64,000 nt of DNA from Spirometra erinaceieuropaei (taxonomy: Eukaryota; Platyhelminthes; Cestoda; Diphyllobothriidea; Diphyllobothriidae), in NCBI GenBank assembly GCA_902702965.1, contig CACRXP010000152.1, forward strand, positions 1,068,393-1,132,392, in the 5' to 3' direction. Below are positions 56,456 through 64,000 of this stretch, piece after piece; positions within the stretch are counted from its first letter, which is position 1; the number at the start of each line of letters is the position of its first letter. The position numbers and the translations under genes are program-made. The notes beneath the pieces were generated by a model. That model was not told the DNA's origin. It saw nothing but the letters and a program-made list of their open reading frames with translations, and ran no database searches.

Positions 56456-58940
56456 CTTTTATTTGGGTAAGGAGGTACAAACGCAAGGAAGGAACAGAAA
56501 GTGCCCCGTGATATTACTCCCCGTATGGAAGAAAACCCCCGACTGTTGGGAGGCCTTTTCTGTGCCTAGCTAAGAAAAATATCGTGAAGCAGAACATCTG
56601 GCAGTAAGCGGAGCCAGCCAGCCTTCCACATGGGAAGACTTCCTCGTGACACTGAAAACGCAACTTTATTCAACGTGACGCAGAATTTTCATCAGGACAA
56701 GCAAGAATGGGTAGTGGCGATTTCCCGTTGCGACGAGAACGACCTACAGCGTAGGCACCTGCTGACTTCAGTGAGAGACCCAGACAAAGTTTGAATAGTC
56801 ATCCAAATTGACCGCGAAGTGCGTGGACCGCAGTCCAGCATTTTTCCCTTCACAGAGACCGGTACTTATCAAAACACATGATTTTTGCTGCCCTTGCTAC
56901 ATGTTTTTGTAGGATACTTAATGCCGTTTCACTCCTACACGTATTATTTTTGGTCCGGTACACTCTCCATCCTTTTTGTGAGTGGAAAACGCCACCTGAA
57001 GTGAATAACAGATATAGCGTTTGGTTACACTTTAAATTTCGCTCAAAATTAGGTGCATGCGTACACTTGGACCACCAGAGTTAGTGTTTTTCCCATGTTA
57101 TACGCACGATGTGTAAAAAACACTTTACGTACGCCAGACAATGAGTGCTAAACTTGATAAAGCAGTCCTGTACAAAGTGTGTCGCACAGCGGCTACATAG
57201 CAACCGCCTGGTCCGAGGCTTCTCGCATGTCGTACTGTTAATTTTCTCCTTAAAACCTGGATGCCAATTTTGTCTGTCTTATTTGTTTTTGGTGCCCAGG
57301 AAGGACAGCGAAAATAAATCTGGAGAGCTGAGGCGCTCGCAGAAATGGCCTCGACGAGTTCCCTAATCAAGCGGCTAAGAACATCATCATGCCACCCCTC
57401 AGTTGCGTCAAACTGGGACCGTTGATGCGGGGCACTGCATTTCCTTTGAATTTGAATAACATGCACGCAGTTAGCCTCGTCGTCCGTAAGATACGATACA
57501 ACACCCTCAAAGTTATATGGCCAAAAAGTGCCTCCGGCAAAATCCCCTTCGCTCACACGTTCAGCTATGTGGACGATAATGAGTGTATGAAAGTCAAGGC
57601 CAGTGCAATTAGTAGTCAGACGCCTGCAAACAATCCTGCACTTCTGCCTCATGGCGAATAGAACTCACCTAATTGCAACAGTGAAGCCGAATTTTGTGCC
57701 CTCCGCGGGCAGTTTAAGCCTCATTATCACGTCCAGCCGTTCTCCGCCTCGGCCAAAAAACTTCAGCATTAACGCGGCATTTCGTTGGATTCCTTGGTTT
57801 CCTGTCATTTACAGTAACTTAAGATGCCAACTCGCGGCTCTTGTACGCTGCTGTACGGCCGCTCAACCCAAATTACCTGCTCGAGTCTAATAAACCGTCA
57901 ATGCTCCGCTCTTGTGACACCCTCGTGCGCTAACGAATTTATTGGTTACATCTGGATACTCCTCACGGAAAACGCTTATCCGACTTGCGCGTCATGCCAA
58001 ACACTTGCTTATACCGTCTCCTAACCAACTGTCAGTCAGTGCTAAGCATCACTCGCAACCTTGAAATTCTGTTGTTAAATATGGTTCTTGGAGCGGTATG
58101 GTTCCACTTCTACCTGCATTTTTGGGAATTTCCTTTATTTTTGTATAATCGCCTTCTGCCACCATCACTTCTCTGTCGCGGGTAACGCATAAGACTGAAT
58201 TTTATAGGGGCATCGCTTCTGGAAAAACGTTTGGCCAAATCGCTGACGGTCGCATTTAAAGTACATGATTAGTGACTGATGTCTTCTAATGCGCGTTGGA
58301 TATTGTCTCGCCGGATTAGCCGTCTGTCGGTCTGGATAGTTGTATCTCACTTTTGAACAGTTCGTGCAAGCCGGCACGTTATCTTGTCTTTTTGAGAACA
58401 TATTCCTCAGCGCTTTTGTTTCAGCGCGTTTGTCGCAGATGACATTTTACCAGAAATTTTAGCTGTCAGTCTGAATACTTGTATCTCAGTACTGAACAGT
58501 TCGTGCGGGCCAGCACATTATTTTGTCTTTTTTAGAACATATTCTTCGGCGCTTTTGTTTCAGCGCGCTTGTCACAAATATTACCAGAAATTCTATGTCT
58601 GTCTTTTTTGCCCGTCGAAAATTTAATTTAGAAGAAGTCGGGTCAAAGACGCAGTATGCGGCTCCATTCGGAAAACAAAACCCAGGCCATCTGCAATACG
58701 GGTTTTATGCGTGAAGATAAACGGTGGGAAGAAGACCGTAACAGTAACTTAACTTTCGGATAATACTGCGGTGACATATTCCGACCTCTCGGTAAATTTA
58801 TTTAAAGCTACTTGCGAAAGAGCACGCGTACCAGGAACCCGATTCGCGGGCGATGATGAGAGTATAAAGATATCTGCCAGAGCAAGCGAAAGTTGAGCAT
58901 ATTTAAAAGTTCTTCCGTTTTTTCACGAAACCGAACTATG
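56456..58940. other. Mostly unassigned; see the ORF at 57,125-57,652
   Basis: Apart from one 175-codon minus-strand frame, only short frames are present. Two related stretches at 58,320-58,440 and 58,465-58,580 share 'cttgtatctca', 'ttgaacagttcgtgc', 'ttatcttgtctttt', 'gaacatattc.tc.gcgcttttgtttcagcgcg.ttgtc', a direct tandem duplication with a period of about 145 bases, so this part is repetitive. Confidence 0.4.
57125..57652 (-). CDS. Unrecognised 175-codon open frame
   Basis: The longest uninterrupted frame in the window outside the transposons. The translation has mixed composition without repeats and includes FHTLIIVHIAERVSEGDF and a hydrophobic ALSSLALIVW end. I recognise no domain, signal peptide or transposon motif. 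Plus-strand frames of 73-95 codons overlap it. With about 40 kb of AT-rich sequence, one chance frame of this size is not surprising. I keep it only as a candidate exon. Confidence 0.15.
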   Translation of the reverse strand: MRQKCRIVCRRLTTNCTGLDFHTLIIVHIAERVSEGDFAGGTFWPYNFEGVVSYLTDDEANCVHVIQIQRKCSAPHQRSQFDATEGWHDDVLSRLIRELVEAISASASALQIYFRCPSWAPKTNKTDKIGIQVLRRKLTVRHARSLGPGGCYVAAVRHTLYRTALSSLALIVWRT

Positions 58941-58943
58941 TTA

Positions 58944-59973
58944 CAGTAGATGTGCTAACTCAGGAAATGTCAACCGAAGTCCCGAAATGAGTTTTCGTTC
59001 CGAAATGAGTAATTAAGTAGAGTAGTAAGCCTAAACACCTTGTAGCGTAATTCTATTATAATTCAGTTTCCACAGGATGCTGTTTTGCGAACAAACATAT
59101 TTTCGGCTGTATGCAAAAATCAAACTCTGAAAAAAATAGCTCCTTACGAAGCATGCAATTTTCTCATTGATTTTCGATGTCTTTAAAAATTTGATTATGT
59201 TCCATAAAAACATGCATAAAAATATTCATTTCTCAGCTTATTCAGTAGAACGTTACGCCTTTTTCCAATTTGATGCTAGAAAGAAGTGTATAATAAGGTT
59301 TTAAAAATGTTCCTGATTGTGCAGTTTTTGAATACCGTGAAATAGTCGTTAGTATAAAGTCATGTCCCTGCATTTAGCAACTTGCCTTGTAAAGTTACCA
59401 ATATATACTGAATCGTCTAAGTTCCGCAAATATTCTACTGCTAAATTTTATGAACCCCATATAGTCGCCTCTTAATACCGTAGGGGAATGGATGGTTTTC
59501 CATACACGGAATATATACGGCTTGTGGTTTTGGTACCCTGAATGCAAGTGCAAGGACAAGTCGAATTCAAAATTATTCAGCAATTGGAAGAGCTTTTGAA
59601 ATCCGAATTATACCCTTTCTCCAAATAGAAAACTGGAAGAAGACGTTAGTTTCTACTGAATGAGCAAGAGAATGAATATTTTAATGCATGTTTTCCAGGA
59701 AATATAATTAAATTTTTAAGAGCATCCAACATCTATGGGAAAACTGCATGCTCCCTAAGTAGTCGTTTATTACATAGCATATATGCAAAATCTATAGTTT
59801 TTGCATGCAGCCGAAAAGAAGTTCGTTCGACAGCGGGCATCCTGAGGGAACCGAAATAGTATAGTATTATGCTGCATAATTATTAATTTTAGAACGCTAC
59901 TTGATTAATATTATCGAAACGGAAACGCATTTCGGAATTTCGGCCGACATTTCATGAGTTAGCTCACCTACTG
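58944..59973. mobile_element. MITE (CAGTAGGTG group), full length (1,030 bp)
   Basis: Flanked by TA (58,942-58,943 and 59,974-59,975). The left end is CAGTAGATGTGCTAACTCAG and the inverted right end CAGTAGGTGAGCTAACTCATG. Interior arms share 'cattgattttcgatg' against its reverse in the right half and 'tctactgaatgagcaagag' against 'ctcagcttattcagtaga'. The termini match the mariner-type element at 23,588-25,439 better than the MITE at 18,400. Non-coding. Confidence 0.7.
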
Positions 59974-59979
59974 TACATC

Positions 59980-61589
59980 TAATTACGAGTGCGCGAAATC
60001 GTCAGTTATAAAAAAGGCAATGGCGCAATATGCCATGATGGTCTGGTTTTTGATCCATAAATGAGCTCGCATACAGCGTCCCTGTCGAAGTCAGCTTGAG
60101 ACAGCGTACGTCATCGGATAACTATCGTCACACTAACTAGGTAAATGTACAATGAGATTTTAACCATATTTAGATGGGAAAACGACTGGTCCTCCAGGGC
60201 ACTGGGGGCCTCTTAGTGGCGTCTTGCAAATGACAGTGGACATTATCCCTTGTGGCCTGTTTAGCGCACGACCGGGTCTATCTCGAGCACCGTCCTGGCC
60301 CATCTTCTGAATAACAGCAGCCACCGAAGAGGCTTTCAGGGTGGCGCACAGGATGACGGCTGGTGTGTCAACGTACGCTCGGGACCACGAGGGCTGTCGC
60401 CAACACTCCAAATGAGATTGTCTTGTTCGCACAGACTGCTCTCATTTGGAGCCTGCATGATTCCGTTGCTAAAACTCAATCCCCCTGCGCATCACGAGGT
60501 GGAATGACAGAAAACACATCACAATAACTGACTGCTCCCGCCCGAACGCACCCTTCACGCTCCCCCTCTCTCACAGTGGGGCCTACAGGCCAGTCTAACT
60601 TAACTGTTCTCCCTCCCACCCCCTACTCACACACGCTGACCAAAACTGCTCACCCGCCCTCCTCCGAGCAGCCTTTCGAACAGCTCTTGGCAACAGACTC
60701 CTCTTCTCCCTTCCGCACCCCCAAAACCATGTCGTGTATCCCTCAAAAAAGCTCGTTTGTCTGTGGCTGGCTTCTTTACATTTGTGAGGTACTTATGTGT
60801 CACTAAAGTGAAGCTTATTACCCCTCTTTCAGATCACACTTTTTGTGAACTGAAAAACCCGTTTTTTTCAACCTACGTACATCGGATCCGGCAAGCTTTA
60901 TGCTTTGACAATTGTAGTTAATTAGTCTGTGCGTAATAGTCTTTATTTTCTCACGCTCACCCATAAACTCACAGCCTCCACCGCTTCCAGAAGTGGAACG
61001 TCAATTATACAGAAGAAACGAGATGTTCATATTAGATAAAATAGCAATCTCATGGTGGCAGTCATTAATTATATCGCAAGTGGCCAACGGCCTGGCACGG
61101 GGTTCTTGTGGAAATTTCCATTGCCACTACCTGCCAAGCCGAAGATCAAGTCAAATATCCTCAGCGGCAAAAGCCTATCGAACAGGTGCACGAATGAAAA
61201 CAAGTATCGCACAATTTGCCATAGCATCTGGCAAAACCCTGCTAAATGACACTTAAAGGGAAATGCAGTAATACCACTTTCGTGATCTAGTTATCTCCGA
61301 ACATAAAATTTCAGGCGACTGGCATGTTGAGCACAACAGACCTCTCTGCGCCTCAAAAATATGCTACTTCTTCCCGAAAGTGTTCTTGGCGTCTTTTACA
61401 GGTAACTGTGCGTTAAACTGAAAAGAGTAGCCACTGAAAAGAGTACACTGAAAAGAGTAGCCAGCCAGTTTTGGTTCTGCCATCCCCCCTGGGTGATACC
61501 GTATGGTAAGCTTTCTAAAAAGATTTTAGTAGATGCGAGTACGTTGAATTTACAAATATCACGTGTTTGCACCTTCCTTGCCATTCTAA
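59980..61589. other. Unassigned sequence
   Basis: 60,013-60,045 shares a short stretch with 14,705-14,745. 60,160-60,800 is GC-richer and carries 90- and 76-codon frames on opposite strands with no recognised domain. A short direct duplication 'actgaaaagagtagcca' lies at 61,418-61,465. No gene called. Confidence 0.35.
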
Positions 61590-61985
61590 TACAGCGAGTG
61601 ACTGAACCACGGAGGGATAGTGGCTATACGGTTACTTCAGTTACCAGTTCACACGCGCTTCTCTCCGCGTGGTTCGAGCTCTGCTTGCGCTATCTTCACC
61701 AGCCCAATCCAGCGAGTGTCCAGGTAGACTTGTTAATGGAGTTGTTCGGATAGTGTGGAACTTCGTCGGTTCCATTACAGTGGTCATCCACTACGAATTA
61801 CCATGCGGTTTCCTCCGTGGCCCTCCAGCTGTGATTGCGTTCCCCTTATCCTCTTAATCCAGCGAGTGGTTGTGTCGAGGGGTGAGTACGTACACGCCAA
61901 CTTCACTCACTTCCCTGCGCGTGCTTCGAGCTCCGCTTGCGCCCTCGTCCCCGTCCTAACCAAGCGAGTGGCTGTGCTAGGTATG
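61590..61985 (+). repeat. Irregular tandem repeat (units of about 100-150 bp)
   Basis: The unit end 'ccagcgagtg' recurs at about 61,592, 61,712, 61,859 and 61,963, preceded in three of the units by a variant of 'cgcgtggttcgagctctgcttgcgct'. Units differ by substitutions and length. Short frames inside are incidental. A minisatellite, or tandem copies of a small unknown element. Confidence 0.55.
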
Positions 61986-62429
61986 TTAGTTTATGTTGTT
62001 TTAGTAAGCTAACCATATGCTATCAATCAACTGGGGCTGCAGAACCAAACTTCGCCGAAGTGCCTAATACCAGTCCTCACAAATCAGAACATAATATTTT
62101 AACTGTGCACCCTTATCATACGTGTTGCCGTTTATTCGGCACATAGGCCGTCGACCTTATGAGTGGGGAAGAAACTCTTTTGAGCATATTCGTTGCTAAT
62201 ACCCGTCTGGCATCTATTTCGCTTCCCAATGGTGCGATTTAACCCGCGCCGAGGTGAGGATACGTGGCTGCCACTTTACAGCCTGCGGCAACTATCCAAA
62301 AAACTTTAAAGTAGCCCAGTAACCTCCCAGCTTTAAGGCAGTAAGTTTGGAAAGAAAACAAGGAGGGTCCACGCAAGCGCGGCAAAGAGACCGACCCCCC
62401 CCCCCTGTCAGTTGACTGCTTGCGCCGCG

Positions 62430-62650
62430 TGTTCTTCAGCCTTTGGTATGTTCACATCGCGACGCCGATAGATATCTTACTGTTCAATGATTGGCCACAG
62501 TCGGATGTGGCTCTAACGCACGCTTGCACTTCGCGCGGATGACCCAGCATCCATGTCTGGCACCCAGCTTAGCTGATCAACCGGCGCTGGCGCCTCCTTA
62601 GGTACTTGTACTCTCCTGGTCAAAGTAAAGACTGTCCTCTTAAATCTGTC
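62430..62650 (+). repeat. Dispersed duplicate, left copy
   Basis: Aligns with 63,050-63,250 over about 200 bases: 'gat.g.tgttttgctcttcatcacttggccaca' versus 'gatatcttactgttcaatgattggccaca', and 'ggcgcctc.ttaggtactt.gtactct'. Diverged, non-coding, same orientation. Confidence 0.5.
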
Positions 62651-62789
62651 TCCCGGGCTTTCGACTGGAAGTACTTCTCATTGTCAACTGTCGCACCTAC
62701 CCAGTTAAATCCATTTCACAGCAAGGGCTTTCTGGTTGTGTGGTTTCCTCACCGCACAACCCGAATTTTGGCATTTTGTCTGGATGCGC

Positions 62790-62965
62790 ATTCACGATAA
62801 CGCCTGCTGGACTCCGCTATAGCCCCTGTATTGGTCCAGAGAATCTACCGCGTGGCCCCTTCGAGGGGCTAATGCTGACGATATTCTGGCGCTACATGAC
62901 GCAGCTGTCAGGGGGTTCGGTCCATCAGTGGGTCCCCCAGCGTCCCGTGTGCTTTCTAGCAGGTA
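62790..62965 (+). repeat. Module shared with the LINE tail and with the nested palindrome
   Basis: 62,800-62,870 ('cgcctgctggactccgctatagccc', 'attggtccagagaatctaccgcgtggccc') matches 37,450-37,520. 62,880-62,950 ('attctggcgctacatgacgcagctg', 'gggttcgg', 'cagtgggtcccccagcg') matches 20,682-20,750 in the nested palindrome and 25,480-25,545. The joining of two otherwise separate modules suggests that a larger parent element exists elsewhere in the genome. Confidence 0.5.
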
Positions 62966-63049
62966 ATTGGTGTGCGTGCATATCGGTCTACTCAGCCTGA
63001 CGACAGGAGGCGAAACCTGCCTTGTTAGCCGAATGCTGCCGTCGCGAAT

Positions 63050-63250
63050 GACTCAGCCCCCGCCTCGGCGGAACCATGACGCTGATCGATGTTTTGCTCT
63101 TCATCACTTGGCCACAAATGGACATGGCTCGGTCACACGCGCGCGCACCTCGCATCGTGGACACGTCGTCGACGACTGGCTCTCACAGGCGCCTTCTGAG
63201 GTGCTCGTACTCTCGCGATCAGTGTAATGTTTGTTCTTCAAGTTCTGCCT
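63050..63250 (+). repeat. Dispersed duplicate, right copy
   Basis: Partner of 62,430-62,650. Frames across it are not conserved in the partner, so it is non-coding. Confidence 0.5.
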
Positions 63251-63302
63251 TCATGAATCTTGATTTGAGAAACTTCATGTTCATATTGACCGAACGGTGA
63301 AA

Positions 63303-63350
63303 AACGCGGCGCCTCGATGGGATTCAGACCCACGCAGTAAGGGGAAGGCT
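63303..63350 (-). repeat. tRNA-like SINE fragment, reverse orientation
   Basis: On the minus strand it reads AGCCTTCCCCTTACTGCGTGGG and ends ATCGAGGCGCC, the T-arm and acceptor part of the tRNA-like core at 63,555-63,635 with few changes. So a partial inverted SINE copy sits just before the full one. Confidence 0.55.
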
Positions 63351-63369
63351 TTAATACAGTTGGGTCAAT

Positions 63370-63680
63370 ATGAATTATTCAAAAACTGTCAAAACATCTA
63401 TGAATTACGTGAGCATGATGGTCATCTGGTGAATTCTAGTTTAATTAGTTAGGAAATCCTGTTTGGACAGTCAGAGTTCGTGAATTCCAGACATTGCAGT
63501 AGGTTGGGCAGGTAACTTGACCCAAACGTGATTAAACTCGCGTCGTCCGGCGGGGCCTCGTAGCTCAAGTGGTTAAAGCATGGGCTATACCAAAGCCTTC
63601 GCCTTACTGCTTGGGTTCGAATTCCACCGAGGCGCCGAGCTTTTCACAATCGGGTCAAGTGGAATTATGTAAAATCTGCC
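63370..63680 (+). repeat. tRNA-derived SINE, copy 2
   Basis: Leader matches copy 1 at 13,205. The tRNA-like core runs 63,555-63,633 (79 bases): acceptor GCCTCG/CGAGGC, D-arm GCTCAAGTGGTTAAAGC, an anticodon arm with a five-pair stem (GGGCT/AGCCT, one G-T pair) around the loop ATACCAA, and a T-arm with GGGTTCGAATTCC. It folds almost as a tRNA, but the same leader is present in the decayed copy at 13,205, which marks it as a SINE. 'gggtcaa..tggaattat' after the core recurs before the leader, hinting at tandem units. Confidence 0.65.
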
Positions 63681-63824
63681 AAGACGTTTATAAACTTCAC
63701 GCGCTTGAACAGCGCTATCGTGGAGTGACCAAGTGTCCGGGACATGTCTAAGAGAAGCAGGATACCAAAAGGGCAACTCACTCGGAACGCACTCCGGTTT
63801 GCGTCCTCTCCACTCGCCAAACTC

Positions 63825-64000
63825 NNNNNNNNNNNNNNNNNNNNNNNNNNNNNNNNNNNNNNNNNNNNNNNNNNNNNNNNNNNNNNNNNNNNNNNNNNNN
63901 NNNNNNNNNNNNNNNNNNNNNNNNNNNNNNNNNNNNNNNNNNNNNNNNNNNNNNNNNNNNNNNNNNNNNNNNNNNNNNNNNNNNNNNNNNNNNNNNNNNN
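63825..64000. other. Assembly gap (Ns)
   Basis: Only N from 63,825 to the window end; the scaffold sequence to the right is unknown. Confidence 1.

Noticed and set aside
63555..63633. Functional tRNA gene
   Set aside because: The same leader and core recur in decayed form at 13,205 and reversed at 63,303, which is the pattern of a SINE. The acceptor stem and the T-stem also have irregular pairs.
1..64000. CRISPR arrays, bacterial operons, rRNA genes, phage or toxin systems
   Set aside because: None of their sequence signs is present. The repeats are transposon-derived and the window is clearly eukaryotic.

Overview
This is a repeat-saturated eukaryotic intergenic region, most probably from a flatworm and best fitting a large-genome tapeworm (diphyllobothriidean type). 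That assignment is an inference. It rests on the combination of an APE-type LINE with C-terminal zinc fingers, Penelope-like elements (PLEs) with a GIY-YIG domain, a Ty3-type LTR element with a flatworm-like gag/pol, and TA-flanked mariner-type MITEs. Nothing looks bacterial: there are no operons, ribosome binding sites, rRNA or CRISPR. No complete host gene can be assembled. The only convincing host-like coding piece is one sushi/CCP-domain exon on the minus strand at 52,862-53,136.

Layout. 0-20 kb: AT-rich sequence carrying MITE copies (2.67, 4.57, 12.9 and 18.40 kb), a degenerate TTAGGG-like tract (6.06-6.45 kb), two unclassified dispersed repeat families (copies at 6.9/10.3 kb and 8.1/17.9 kb), a tRNA-derived SINE and a PLE end. 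19.9-23.4 kb: a mosaic of retroelement pieces (SINE, PLE ends, a nested palindrome, a PLE with GIY-YIG, a tRNA-SINE palindrome) joined at (TA)n tracts. 23.6-25.4 kb: a decayed mariner copy interrupted by a LINE fragment. 27.9-30.5 kb: a minus-strand PLE covering most of its coding region, with a Glu-codon microsatellite inside the RT. 30.5-37.0 kb: a GC-rich, nearly intact minus-strand LINE (endonuclease, RT, seven zinc fingers) broken by one frameshift. 38.5-43.0 kb: a decayed minus-strand Ty3/gypsy element with two diverged LTRs. 43.9-51.2 kb: a MITE and three decayed relatives of the LINE. 51.2-63.8 kb: AT-rich sequence with the sushi exon, a LINE tail, a MITE, short tandem and dispersed repeats and a tRNA-like SINE, ending in an assembly gap (Ns from 63,825).

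How the parts relate. The mariner transposase remnant shares its end sequence with the MITEs, so it is the plausible source of their mobility. The LINE tail with (TG)n recurs at several sites. The PLE ends carry a recurring CTGANGA-hairpin-GAAA motif that resembles a hammerhead-ribozyme core, and a similar but less certain motif occurs in the tRNA-SINE. These relations come from comparing copies within the window. Family names come from recognised motifs, without database searches.
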